A DNA stretch of 64,000 nucleotides from Ignatzschineria sp. F8392. Lineage in GTDB: Bacteria; Pseudomonadota; Gammaproteobacteria; Cardiobacteriales; Wohlfahrtiimonadaceae. Positions 9,019-17,918 of this stretch are shown here, piece by piece (the stretch's first letter is position 1; every line of letters starts with the position of its first letter). The stretch is taken from positions 744,001 to 808,000 of the forward strand of contig NZ_NEFF01000001.1 in NCBI RefSeq assembly GCF_002252045.1, read 5' to 3'. Under the pieces are notes generated by a model. It worked only from the letters and a program-made list of their open reading frames with translations. It searched no databases and was not told the DNA's origin. Made by a program: the position numbers and the translations under genes.

Positions 9019-9249
9019 ATGATGGATTTCTTTATGTGGTTTACAGACTTAGGTAATAGTAAAACCTTAGCAGCTGTTATCTTCTTTGCTGTCTTTATCG
9101 GAATTATCATCTACACATTCACCGGTAAAGCTCGGAAAAAACGATTTGATGAGTATCGATATATTCCATTTATGGATGATGAAGAGTTCCTCTTTGATCA
9201 AAAAGAGCAGAAAGATAGAGCGAAAGATCAAAGTAGTGAGCACAAATAG
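9019..9249 (+). CDS. ccoQ: Cytochrome c oxidase, cbb3-type, subunit CcoQ
   Basis: Small single-helix subunit (76 aa from ATG 9019) that stabilises the cbb3 complex and helps bind CcoP. A hydrophobic helix (VIFFAVFIGIIIYTFTG) is followed by the basic KARKKRFDEY and an acidic, Lys-rich cytoplasmic tail. The family reading KTLAAVIFF...YIPFMDDE is recognisable. GTG 9016 and ATG 9022 are alternative starts; GGAG at 9007-9010 best fits 9019. It lies between ccoO and ccoP. Confidence 0.9.
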   Translation: MMDFFMWFTDLGNSKTLAAVIFFAVFIGIIIYTFTGKARKKRFDEYRYIPFMDDEEFLFDQKEQKDRAKDQSSEHK

Positions 9250-9292
9250 GTGAACGATCTCTTCATGGTCAAAGTGACTGAGGAATAAAATA

Positions 9293-10330
9293 ATGAGTGA
9301 AAACACAAATAAGAAAGATTTAAACAACGCAGAGGTAGAAACAACCGGTCACGTATGGGACGGTGACCTCCAGGAGTATAATAATCCTCTCCCTAGATGG
9401 TGGCTATATGCTTTCTATGGAACGATTATCTTCTCTATTGGCTACTGGATTCTCTTTCCAACTTGGCCGATGGCGAATGGTTATACCAAAGGGGTTTATA
9501 AAGTTGAGATTGAGAGACCTGTTGAGCAACAGTCAGGTGATCTACTCGTGGATGTAGAAGATGCAGATAATGCGCAGATGGAGCGTGTAAAAGTTCACTG
9601 GACAACACGTACAAGACTTGTCAATGAGCTACAATCATCTCCTGAAGCATTAAAGCGTCATGAGCATTTCTCTGAGTTAATGGCTAAAACAGAGGAAGAG
9701 ATTATCAATGATCCCAATATGATTAAGTTTGCGGAAAATGCAGGTAAAACATTGTTTGTTGATAACTGTGCAACATGTCATGGTCCACAAGCGCAAGGAA
9801 TCGTTGGTCTCTATCCTAACCTGAATGATGATAACTGGCTTTGGGGTGGTAGTTTAGCGCAGATCGAGGAGACAATTACTAAAGGTCGTCGTGGTAACAT
9901 GCCCGCTGGTAAATTAACGATGACTCCTCAAGAGATTGAAGATGTTGCTAAATATACATTAACACTCTCTAATAACTATACTCCCGATGAAGCAACGTCA
10001 CGTGGTGAAGAGCTCTTCTTTGGTAAAGGTGCATGTTTTACATGTCACGTAGACTTTACAAAAGATCCGCGTAAGGCGCAGGGTAATCCGCTTCTTGGAG
10101 CACCTAACTTGACTGACCAGATCTGGGAGATTGTAGATATTAATTCAAAAGAGACTCCAGAAGAGAAGGTTGCGGCAATTATCCCACAAATTCGTGACGG
10201 GGTTGATCCTAATACTACGAACCGTGTGATGCCGGCTTGGGAATCTCGTTTAAGCCCAGAGCAGATTCGTGCATTAGCTGTCTATGTTCACCAATTAGGT
10301 GGAAATAGTGCGGAAGAGTCTAATCAATAA
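9293..10330 (+). CDS. ccoP: Cytochrome c oxidase, cbb3-type, subunit III (diheme)
   Basis: Membrane-anchored diheme cytochrome c (345 aa) that feeds electrons to CcoN. The N-terminal segment VWDGDLQEYNNPLPRWW, followed by a hydrophobic helix, is diagnostic for CcoP. Heme sites: CATCH at residues 159-163 and CFTCH at 248-252. Axial Met candidates are in RGNMPAG and RVMPAW. It closes the structural operon and is followed by a strong terminator. Confidence 0.97.
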   Translation: MSENTNKKDLNNAEVETTGHVWDGDLQEYNNPLPRWWLYAFYGTIIFSIGYWILFPTWPMANGYTKGVYKVEIERPVEQQSGDLLVDVEDADNAQMERVKVHWTTRTRLVNELQSSPEALKRHEHFSELMAKTEEEIINDPNMIKFAENAGKTLFVDNCATCHGPQAQGIVGLYPNLNDDNWLWGGSLAQIEETITKGRRGNMPAGKLTMTPQEIEDVAKYTLTLSNNYTPDEATSRGEELFFGKGACFTCHVDFTKDPRKAQGNPLLGAPNLTDQIWEIVDINSKETPEEKVAAIIPQIRDGVDPNTTNRVMPAWESRLSPEQIRALAVYVHQLGGNSAEESNQ

Positions 10331-10336
10331 GCTCTC

Positions 10337-10388
10337 TTAATGGAGTGACGAGATGGTTGTAGTATAGATACTTTCAGAGCTCCATTAA
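10337..10388 (+). repeat. Long-loop inverted repeat after ccoP
   Basis: TTAATGGAG (10337-10345) is complementary to CTCCATTAA (10380-10388), across a 34-nt loop, directly upstream of the ccoP terminator. It may close a larger 3' structure of the ccoNOQP mRNA. Function unknown. Confidence 0.55.
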
Positions 10389-10398
10389 AAAGATCTTC

Positions 10399-10432
10399 AA
10401 AGGCCCTTTATGTTAGTAAAGGGCCTTTTTAT
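10399..10432 (+). terminator. Terminator of ccoNOQP
   Basis: A 12-bp perfect stem AAAGGCCCTTTA / TAAAGGGCCTTT with a 6-nt loop and a following T run. Confidence 0.92.
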
Positions 10433-10472
10433 TGATTTAGAACGTAAAAAATGATTTCCTTTCTGGGAACAC

Positions 10473-10501
10473 TTAAGATTTTTATCAAATTTGGTTATAA
10501 T
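10473..10501 (+). promoter_or_regulatory. Candidate promoter of ccoG
   Basis: TTAAGA (10473-10478), a 17-bp spacer and TATAAT (10496-10501). A partial FNR-like palindrome, AAGAT-TTTT-ATCAA (10475-10488), overlaps the -35 region. Its right half is exact, while the left half matches three of five positions, so oxygen control here is only possible. Confidence 0.65.
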
Positions 10502-10542
10502 GGATCCCTTATAAAATCATTAGCTCATAAAGGATGAAGAGA

Positions 10543-11976
10543 GTGGCAAATAATCTATCAGAGCAGAACAATACAACTCCAAGCAGTGATTCACTTTATG
10601 CAAAACGTATTCCTATCTACCCCCGTAGTGTCAAGGGGAAGTTTAGAACCTTTAAAAGTTCCGTTTTAGCATTAGCGTTTCTTGTCTTCTACTTACTACC
10701 TTGGGTGCCGTGGGATAGGGGGCCGGGGCTGCCAGGGCAGGCAGTCGTATTTGATTTAACGGCAAAGACCTTCTATATCTTTAGCTTACCTGTCGATATT
10801 CAAAATATATTCTGGCTAGCGGGTGTCTTAGCTATTTTTGCTTTCTCACTCTTCTTTGTAACCGCTGTTTTAGGCCGGGTATTCTGTGGATACTTCTGTT
10901 TCCAGACACTTTGGACTGATGCATTCATTATGATTGAGAGCGTTATCCAAGGAAATCGTAATGCACGTAAACGTTTGCATGAAGGTCCATGGAGTGGAGA
11001 GAAAATTAGCAAAATCGGTTTAACCTGGTTGGTATGGTTGATTTTTGCGGCTTGGACAGGGTTTACATTTACCTCTTATTGGATGCCGGCACCAGAGCTC
11101 ATTAAGGTTGTATTTGTTGGCAAAGCCCCTTTTGCGGCCTATGGTACGATCGCCTTTATTACAGCAGCAACTTTTATTATGGCAGGTTTCTCTCGTGAGC
11201 AAGTCTGTACCTATATGTGTCCTTATGCTCGTTTCCAAGGGGTGATGTTCGATAAAGATACGCTCGTTGTTACTTATGATGAAGCAAGAGGGGAGAGAAC
11301 GAAAGGCAGAGCGAAGCCAACAAAAGCTTTAAGAGATCGTGATACACGTATTGAAGAAGGTTATGGTGATTGTATTGACTGTGATCTATGTGTACAGGTC
11401 TGTCCTGCAGGAATCGATATCCGTGATGGAATCAACTATCGCTGTATTACGTGTGGTCTCTGTATTGATGCTTGTCACAATATGATGACTAGCCTTAAAT
11501 ATCCAACGGGATTAATACGTTATGCTTCTGAAAATAGTTTAGAGGGCAAAAAGACTAATTACTTTACACCAAGAAATATTGGTTATGGTATTGTAATCAT
11601 CATTGTTGCAGCGATATTAGCGTGGAGCGTTTCACATCGAGATGTTGCACACTATATTGTTGAATCAACCCGTAAACCGCCAACACTTTTAAGTGATGGT
11701 CGACTTCAGAATACTTACGAATTGAAGTTCAATAACTTAACGCTTGAACCACAAAAAATCCATGTCGCAGTAGAGGATGAGGGTTACGAGTTAGCAATGC
11801 GTTTTAATGATATTGTCTTAAAGCCAGGTCAGCGTGTTGCCCTCAATGGTGCAGTTCGTAAGGATAAGAATGTTGCATTTATTCCGAAGGTTACCTTTAA
11901 TGTTACCGTTTCTGATCCAGAAACAGGGGATATTATTGATAAACAGCAGATGAAAGCGATATTTCTTGAAAGATAA
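10543..11976 (+). CDS. ccoG: cbb3 oxidase accessory protein CcoG (polyferredoxin)
   Basis: Membrane iron-sulfur protein (about 477 aa) needed for cbb3 assembly. It is proposed to reduce Cu(II) during copper delivery. Several membrane helices carry Cys motifs (CGYFCFQTLW; CTYMCPYARFQG). Then come two ferredoxin-type clusters, CIDCDLCVQVCP and CITCGLCIDACH, a further helix, and a C-terminal Ig-like periplasmic domain. I prefer GTG 10543, because AAAGGA (10529-10534) is 8 bases before it. ATG 10534 would overlap that site. Confidence 0.93.
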   Translation: MANNLSEQNNTTPSSDSLYAKRIPIYPRSVKGKFRTFKSSVLALAFLVFYLLPWVPWDRGPGLPGQAVVFDLTAKTFYIFSLPVDIQNIFWLAGVLAIFAFSLFFVTAVLGRVFCGYFCFQTLWTDAFIMIESVIQGNRNARKRLHEGPWSGEKISKIGLTWLVWLIFAAWTGFTFTSYWMPAPELIKVVFVGKAPFAAYGTIAFITAATFIMAGFSREQVCTYMCPYARFQGVMFDKDTLVVTYDEARGERTKGRAKPTKALRDRDTRIEEGYGDCIDCDLCVQVCPAGIDIRDGINYRCITCGLCIDACHNMMTSLKYPTGLIRYASENSLEGKKTNYFTPRNIGYGIVIIIVAAILAWSVSHRDVAHYIVESTRKPPTLLSDGRLQNTYELKFNNLTLEPQKIHVAVEDEGYELAMRFNDIVLKPGQRVALNGAVRKDKNVAFIPKVTFNVTVSDPETGDIIDKQQMKAIFLER

Positions 11977-11996
11977 AAGAGGATTAATTTAAGTCT

Positions 11997-12830
11997 ATGA
12001 ATGAAACTGTAGCAATAATGCTGCTCGGTATCGCCTCCGTATTAGTAGCCTGTATTATTTTACACAGGCTACTAAGATTTACACCGTTACAGGCAGCGAG
12101 TATTACAGCATTGATGGGAATAGCAGTAGTTGTTCCTTTCTCTATTTTACATTGGCGTGGTGGTGATGTCTTTACACTCTATATCACCTGTAATCTGCTA
12201 ACTTCATTTGCATACTATCTTATTGCTTCTGGCGGTATGAAGAGCCTTCGCGATAAAGATGGTAAACGTATGCATTGGGCGCCCATTACTATATTGGGCT
12301 TCTTCTTAGTCTTAACGATTCAAAATGGTGCTTTTGTTGTGATGGCAGAGAAAGGTCTCATCTTTAAGACGAATGCGGAAGATGCATTTGTGAGTACAAG
12401 ATTCCCAGGGGAAGTTCCTAATGCTTACCACAAAAAAGAGGCTTATTATAATGCTTATCAGAAGCGTCTTTTAGAGCAAGAGAAGCGTGGTTGGCAGGTG
12501 AAGTTTGGTTTTGCAGAAACGCCTTTTGTAGATCAAGATAACTTCTTTGTCGTTCAGCTTTTAGATAAAGCGGGAAATCCATTAGAGAATGCCGAAGTTG
12601 TGGCGAAGTTCACCCGTTCTGCTGAGCAAGAATTAAATAGAGATTTTAATCTTGAAATGTCAGAACCTGGTTTGTATTCCGTGCCGATTAGTTTGCCGAG
12701 AATAGGACCTTGGGGTTTAGAACTTGATATTCTTAAGGGTGAGGATCGACATGAGTTGGTAGGGCGAACCCTAGTCAACTGTCCACCCGATATGGAGTGT
12801 GAGTTAGAAGAGCGTCTTAGAGTACATTGA
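11997..12830 (+). CDS. ccoH: FixH/CcoH-family protein with extended membrane N-terminus
   Basis: Assembly factor of cbb3 oxidase, recognised by position between ccoG and ccoI and by the C-terminal FixH-like domain (PFVDQDNFFVVQLLDKAGNP...SLPRIGPWGLELDI...GRTL). At 277 aa it is longer than the usual 150-180. The first 110 or so residues form three or four hydrophobic helices, where typical FixH has one. The start is ATG 11997, with GAGGA rather far upstream. The symbol is by context and domain; the extra helices have no assigned role. Confidence 0.8.
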   Translation: MNETVAIMLLGIASVLVACIILHRLLRFTPLQAASITALMGIAVVVPFSILHWRGGDVFTLYITCNLLTSFAYYLIASGGMKSLRDKDGKRMHWAPITILGFFLVLTIQNGAFVVMAEKGLIFKTNAEDAFVSTRFPGEVPNAYHKKEAYYNAYQKRLLEQEKRGWQVKFGFAETPFVDQDNFFVVQLLDKAGNPLENAEVVAKFTRSAEQELNRDFNLEMSEPGLYSVPISLPRIGPWGLELDILKGEDRHELVGRTLVNCPPDMECELEERLRVH

Positions 12831-12900
12831 TAGCTTAAGATCTCTAGTTAGCCATTGAAGGTTAAGTTATGATGTAACAAGAACAAGATATTGATAGGGG

Positions 12901-12923
12901 AAAGAGCAGGAATGCTCTTTTTC
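12901..12923 (+). terminator. Terminator after ccoH
   Basis: An 8-bp stem AAAGAGCA / TGCTCTTT, a GGAA tetraloop and a short T-rich end. It separates ccoGH from ccoI. Confidence 0.8.
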
Positions 12924-13249
12924 TTTATCTCCCTTTTTAAGTTTTAATTAAATTTCAAAAAAGTATTCGGAGAGATTTTTTCAGAAGCGTTTTTTTAATA
13001 ATTTTTCTTAGGGATCTATTTTTATCAATACTTTTGGTAGGTATCTTTAAGCGTTATGGTCGCTCTTTGGTGCTTTGGCTATTTTACTCTCTCTGCTCAG
13101 GATGCATCATTAGTCGAGTTGGGGAATGCGGCAAAAGATGGTTGTATAAAGGCCAATGAATAGGATTAAATCATTGTGATGATGCCGGATGCTTTATACT
13201 ACGCTATAGGCTTTAGGATAGGTGTGTTTTTAATGGAGTTGATATTTTA
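12924..13249 (+). other. Spacer before ccoI
   Basis: AT-rich first half, then a candidate promoter (TTGTGA 13174-13179, 15-bp spacer, TATACT 13195-13200; the spacer is short). A 35-codon ORF from ATG 13056 to 13163 has no ribosome binding site and is probably not a gene. No FNR palindrome was seen here. Confidence 0.5.
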
Positions 13250-15715
13250 ATGAGTGAGAAGGGTACCCAATTACAATGTTACCATTGTGAGCTACCGATT
13301 AAGGGTAAAGCTCCCTTTATGGCAGTGATTCAATCAGAAGAGCAACCGATGTGTTGCGCTGGCTGTAAAGCAGTTGCTGAGATGATCGATCAGACGGGAT
13401 TAACGCGTTACTATGATTTTCGGTCTGAGGCAGCAGAACGTCCCGATACAGCACCTAACTTAATTCCCGATGAATTACGACAACAGATGCACTTTTATGA
13501 TCATCCCGATGTTGCCGTACAATTTATTACTAAATCAAAGAATAAACAGGATAAAGAGATCTTTGAAGCCTATCTTATTATCGATAAGATTACTTGTGCC
13601 GCTTGTGTTTGGTTGCTAGAAAATAGTATCAAACGTATTAAGGGTGTCGAACGATTTGATATCAACTTGACAACTCATCGCGCTCACTTAAGCTTTGACC
13701 CTTCAGTTGTGAAAATCTCAGAGATTTTGATCGAGATTCTCAATTTAGGTTATCAAGGAACTCCCTATGATGAACAGATTGAGCAGAAGAATCTAAAGAG
13801 AGAGTGGCGTTCACTATTGATGGAGTTTGGGATTGCCGCACTCTTTTCAATGCAGGTAATGACTATTTCCGTTGCACTCTATTTTGGTCATTATTCAGAA
13901 GATATGAGCGATAGCTCTTACCATCTATTACGCTGGTTTAGTCTCTTTGCCACCATTCCTTGTGCCACCTATTCGAGTCGTAGCTTCTATAAAGCGATGT
14001 ACCATGATTTGCGCAGTGGCCGGTTAACAATGAATGTAAATATTTCGATTGCAGTCATTGCCGGAACTTTATGGAGTGGTTATAACACCTACATGGGGAT
14101 TGGTGAAACCTATTATGAAGGGGTGACGATGTTTGTCTTTCTTCTTCTAGGAGCAAGAGTATTGGAGACAAGCGCACGCCATAAGTCGTTATTGATCTCT
14201 GATGATATCTTAAAGCTCAAGCCAAACTTTGCTGAAAGAATCGCAGAAGATGGCTCTTTGGAGCTTGTCTCTACCAATCGCTTAAATGTGGGGGATGTTC
14301 TTCTGATAAAGCCGGGTGATAGTATCCCGGTTGATGGGGTCTTGCTCGATAAGATCGCAATGGTCGATGAATCTCTCTTATCAGGAGAGAGCCTTCCGCT
14401 AGAGAAGCATCAAGGCGATCGTCTTATTGGAGGATCAGTCAACTATGAGCAGCCGTTACGGATGGAAGTTTTGACGGTAGGTGCCGAGACAGTCCTCTCT
14501 AAAATGTCACGCTTAATAGATCGTTCTATGAGCGAGAAGCCGAAGATCGCTAAATTAGCAGATATTATCTCTACCTATTTTGTTATTGGATTATTAATTT
14601 GTTGTGTAGGGACATTTACTGTTTGGTATTTCTTAGCAGATGCTCCGACAGCATTTGGGGTTACGCTTGCTGTTTTAGTTGTCTCTTGCCCCTGCGCGCT
14701 CGCTTTAGCGACTCCTTCTGCATTAAGTGCCGGCAATCAGGCGATTATTGAGAAGGGGTTAATCGCAACACGAGCCGGAGCATTAGAGACTTTAGGGAAA
14801 GTGACCGATATTGTTTTTGATAAAACAGGGACCCTGACAGAAGGTCGCTTAACGATTAATGAAATATTGCTCTACACCGATCAATATAGCGAGTTTGAAT
14901 TAACGAAAGTTGCCGCAAGCTTAGAGGCGACTTCGAACCATCCTATCGCCTACGGTTTTAATGAGTGGGCATATGAAAATCAAGCTGAGCTCTACACGGT
15001 AGATATTATTGAGAATGTTGTAGGTCGAGGTATTAAGGGAGAAATCAACGGTATCAACTATAAAATTGGTCGTCTTGATTGGTTTGATCTTAGCGAATAT
15101 GAAGGAAAATTTGATTCTGGCTTATGGGTCGGCTTAGGAATCGGCGATCAACTCTTAGTAGCTTACTCTCTACTAGATCAACTTAAAGATGATACTCAAG
15201 AGGTGGTTGAAGCTTTAAGAGCGCAAGGTTACCGTCTGCATATCTTAAGTGGAGATCGACAAACGACGGTTGATCTCTTTAATGAGACATTGAAGATTGA
15301 AGATGCGCGTGGGGATCTTCTTCCCGAGGGGAAATTGGCTCGGGTTGAAGAGTTGCAAGCATCGGGTGCGATTGTGGCGATGCTTGGGGATGGGATTAAT
15401 GATGGTCCAGTTTTAGCTAAGGCAGATGTCTCCATTGCAATTGGTCAAGGAGCACTGTTAGCTCAATCGACAGCAGATATGATTTTGATGAGTGATCAAC
15501 ATTTAATGCCACTAGTAGAAGGGGTTAAATTAGCGAAAAGAACCGATAAAATTATTACGCAAAATCTCTTTTGGGCGTTATTATATAATATCGTTGCTAT
15601 TCCATGCGCAATGACAGGCTTTGTCTTGCCTTGGATGGCAGCACTCGGAATGAGTTTAAGCTCATTAATAGTAGTAGGCAATACACTCAGAATTAGGGAG
15701 GGCCGAAACCGATGA
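13250..15715 (+). CDS. ccoI: Copper-translocating P-type ATPase of cbb3 assembly
   Basis: P1B-type ATPase (821 aa) that exports copper to the periplasm for insertion in CcoN; CopA2/FixI type. The N-terminus has an extra cysteine cluster (CYHCELP...CCAGC), then an HMA domain with CAAC (about residues 116-119). Membrane helices carry the CPC motif in VVSCPCALALATP. The phosphorylation site is DKTGTLTEG (about 523) and the hinge is GDGINDGPVLAKAD (about 713). The stop overlaps the ccoS start (ATGA). The family is firm and the cbb3 role comes from its neighbours. Confidence 0.96.
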   Translation: MSEKGTQLQCYHCELPIKGKAPFMAVIQSEEQPMCCAGCKAVAEMIDQTGLTRYYDFRSEAAERPDTAPNLIPDELRQQMHFYDHPDVAVQFITKSKNKQDKEIFEAYLIIDKITCAACVWLLENSIKRIKGVERFDINLTTHRAHLSFDPSVVKISEILIEILNLGYQGTPYDEQIEQKNLKREWRSLLMEFGIAALFSMQVMTISVALYFGHYSEDMSDSSYHLLRWFSLFATIPCATYSSRSFYKAMYHDLRSGRLTMNVNISIAVIAGTLWSGYNTYMGIGETYYEGVTMFVFLLLGARVLETSARHKSLLISDDILKLKPNFAERIAEDGSLELVSTNRLNVGDVLLIKPGDSIPVDGVLLDKIAMVDESLLSGESLPLEKHQGDRLIGGSVNYEQPLRMEVLTVGAETVLSKMSRLIDRSMSEKPKIAKLADIISTYFVIGLLICCVGTFTVWYFLADAPTAFGVTLAVLVVSCPCALALATPSALSAGNQAIIEKGLIATRAGALETLGKVTDIVFDKTGTLTEGRLTINEILLYTDQYSEFELTKVAASLEATSNHPIAYGFNEWAYENQAELYTVDIIENVVGRGIKGEINGINYKIGRLDWFDLSEYEGKFDSGLWVGLGIGDQLLVAYSLLDQLKDDTQEVVEALRAQGYRLHILSGDRQTTVDLFNETLKIEDARGDLLPEGKLARVEELQASGAIVAMLGDGINDGPVLAKADVSIAIGQGALLAQSTADMILMSDQHLMPLVEGVKLAKRTDKIITQNLFWALLYNIVAIPCAMTGFVLPWMAALGMSLSSLIVVGNTLRIREGRNR

Positions 15716-15996
15716 GTCCGCTATTTATATTACTACCATTAACATTAGTGGGAATGGTAGTAGCAGGTTACGCATTTATTTGGGCTGTTCGCTCAGATCA
15801 ATTCGATGATATGGAAGGTCCTGCTTATCAGATCCTTTTTGATGAGGATGAGAGACCTCTTGATCAAGAGGAGAAGAGGGCAGAAGAGACTTCCAGCGAG
15901 CCTTTAAAGAGAGAAGAAGACTCTCTAGTAAAGAAAGACTCGAAAGATGAGGGTTCACTTACGGCAGAAGAAAGGTTAAAAGATGAAGATAGATGA
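15712..15996 (+). CDS. ccoS: cbb3-type oxidase assembly protein CcoS
   Basis: Short membrane protein (94 aa) required for cofactor insertion in cbb3 oxidase. One N-terminal helix (FILLPLTLVGMVVAGYAFIWAV) is followed by the family motif RSDQFDDMEGPA. The C-terminal half is a low-complexity, highly charged Glu/Lys/Asp tail absent from short CcoS proteins. The start overlaps the ccoI stop, with GGGAGG upstream. The 3' end overlaps gatC by 14 bases in another frame, so the tail also carries the gatC ribosome binding site. Confidence 0.9.
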   Translation: MSPLFILLPLTLVGMVVAGYAFIWAVRSDQFDDMEGPAYQILFDEDERPLDQEEKRAEETSSEPLKREEDSLVKKDSKDEGSLTAEERLKDEDR

Positions 15997-16270
15997 TAAG
16001 ACAGTAGAATGGTTAGCATTTTTGGCCCATCTACAGATTAGTGAGGATAAAATTGAAACGCAGAAATTGCGTCTTGAGAATATGGCGGAAGTCATTCGAG
16101 CGATACGCGATGTAGAGACTGAAGGCATCGCGCCAATGACCAATCCCTTTGATGCGACTTTAACATTACGTGCCGATGTAGTGACTGTCAAAAATGAGCG
16201 TGATGAGTTACAAAAACTAGCGCAGAATGTTGAAGATGGTCTATATCTTGTTCCTCAAGTCATTGAATAG
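15983..16270 (+). CDS. gatC: Asp/Glu-tRNA(Asn/Gln) amidotransferase subunit C
   Basis: Small belt subunit (95 aa) that holds GatA and GatB together. The N-terminus VEWLAFLAHLQISEDK, the mid motif (IRDVETEGIAPMTNP) and the end DGLYLVPQVIE are classic GatC. ATG 15983 is supported by AAAGG about 8 bases before it, inside the ccoS coding region. Twelve bases separate it from gatA. Confidence 0.94.
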   Translation: MKIDDKTVEWLAFLAHLQISEDKIETQKLRLENMAEVIRAIRDVETEGIAPMTNPFDATLTLRADVVTVKNERDELQKLAQNVEDGLYLVPQVIE

Positions 16271-16282
16271 AAGAGTGTTATC

Positions 16283-17734
16283 ATGCATACAAAAACAATT
16301 TCAGAACTTCGCCTTCAGTTAGAGAAGGGGGAAGTTTCAGCGGCGGAAGTTACGCAATACTTCCAAGATAGAATTAAAAAATATGATTCGCAGATCAATA
16401 GTTTTATTACAACCACTTTTGATCAGGCAGAAGCAGATGCCCAAAAAGCAGATCAGATCTTAAAAAATGGAGAAGGGAAGCTATTGACAGGAGTTCCTAT
16501 CGCGCATAAGGATCTGGTCTCGACTAAAGGTGTCTTAACGACAGCAGCATCGAAGATGTTAAGTAATTATGTTCCTCCTTTTGATGCGACAATTGCAGAG
16601 CGATTAGAGAATCATGGTGCAATTTCATTAGGTAAGGTCAATATGGATGAGTTCGCGATGGGCTCAACCGGTGGCACTAGTTACTACGGTATTACCAATA
16701 ACCCATGGAATCTTGATCATGTTGCGGGAGGCTCTTCGAGTGGTTCTGCAGCGGCTGTTGCTGCCGGTTTAGTTCTTGCTGCAACGGGTTCAGATACGGG
16801 GGGATCTATTCGTCAACCTGCAAGCTTTTGTGGTGTAACGGGAATTAAACCGACCTATGGCCGTGTTTCTCGTTATGGACTTGTTCCTTTTGCTTCCTCT
16901 TTAGATCAAGCCGGTGTATTAGCAAAGAGTGCAGAAGATTGTGCTTTAGTTTTAGAGGGAATGGCGGGATTTGATCAGAAAGATCCAACTTCTATGGAGA
17001 TCGAGTTACCTCACTTCTCCCAATCGCTCGATATGCCGCTAAAAGGTTTAAAAATGGCACTTCCACGCAACTTCTTTGAAGGTGAGATGGATGCAGCAAC
17101 AGCAAAAGCAATCGATGAGACGCTCGATATCTATCGTAAGTTAGGATTAGAGTTTGTTGAGGTGGAATTAAAATATCATGATCTTGTAACGCCGGTTTAT
17201 TATGTTGTTGCACCGGCAGAAGCGGCAAGTAATCTTGCACGTTACGATGGAATTCGTTTTGGTTACCGTGCTGAAGATGTTCAAAACTTGGAAGAGCTCT
17301 ATTGCCGTACTCGCTCTGAAGGTTTTGGTAATGAAGTAAAAAGCCGCATCTTAATGGGAACTTATGCAAAAACCGAGAAGCTCTATCAAGATTTCTACAT
17401 TAAAGGGCAACAGATTCGTCGCTTGATTAGTGAAGAGTATCAATCAGTTCTTAAAGAGGTCGATTTTATTGCAGGTCCAACAGTTGCAGGTCCGGCATAT
17501 AGTAAAAATCATAAAGCTTCGAGCATTCAAAACTCCCTCTTTGATACCAATCTCATTGGTGCAAATCTCGCAGGTTTACCGGCACTCAGTCATCCTATGG
17601 GTTTTAGTGATGGTATGCCGTTAGGCTTCCAAGTCATCGGTCGCGCATTTGACGAAGCGCGTTTGTTGGCAGTTGCTCATCAATATCAACAAAATAGTGA
17701 TTGGCATAAAAAGATCCCAACAAATTTTGCATAA
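16283..17734 (+). CDS. gatA: Asp/Glu-tRNA(Asn/Gln) amidotransferase subunit A
   Basis: Amidase-signature glutaminase subunit (483 aa) that releases ammonia from glutamine for transamidation of misacylated tRNA. The catalytic Lys is in PIAHKDL (about residue 76). The cis-Ser lies in GGSSSGSAAAVAAG and the nucleophile Ser in GSDTGGSIRQPASFCG. Normal length. Follows gatC closely; gatB comes after a 184-base spacer. Confidence 0.97.
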   Translation: MHTKTISELRLQLEKGEVSAAEVTQYFQDRIKKYDSQINSFITTTFDQAEADAQKADQILKNGEGKLLTGVPIAHKDLVSTKGVLTTAASKMLSNYVPPFDATIAERLENHGAISLGKVNMDEFAMGSTGGTSYYGITNNPWNLDHVAGGSSSGSAAAVAAGLVLAATGSDTGGSIRQPASFCGVTGIKPTYGRVSRYGLVPFASSLDQAGVLAKSAEDCALVLEGMAGFDQKDPTSMEIELPHFSQSLDMPLKGLKMALPRNFFEGEMDAATAKAIDETLDIYRKLGLEFVEVELKYHDLVTPVYYVVAPAEAASNLARYDGIRFGYRAEDVQNLEELYCRTRSEGFGNEVKSRILMGTYAKTEKLYQDFYIKGQQIRRLISEEYQSVLKEVDFIAGPTVAGPAYSKNHKASSIQNSLFDTNLIGANLAGLPALSHPMGFSDGMPLGFQVIGRAFDEARLLAVAHQYQQNSDWHKKIPTNFA

Positions 17735-17918
17735 AACTCTCTTAATCTTTGATGGGCCTTCTTTGATAAGTATTATTAAAGTCTCATAAAAAAGACATAA
17801 AAGAGTCATAAAAGACTTATAAAAGTGTCACAAATAGGCGGTCAAAGAGTGAAGAAATTAAAGAGTTAATGGTGCAGGTAGATGAATTCAGTTTTACAAG
17901 TATGATGAGAGGTATTCA
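17735..17918 (+). other. Spacer between gatA and gatB
   Basis: AT-rich, with degenerate repeats of the form ACATAAAAGAGTC / TCATAAAAGACTT / TTATAAAAGTGTC (about 17789-17830). No terminator was recognised, so gatB is probably still read from the upstream promoter. Confidence 0.45.

Noticed and set aside
13056-13163. 35-codon ORF before ccoI (MVALWCFGYF...)
   Set aside because: No ribosome binding site and it lies in the ccoI promoter spacer.
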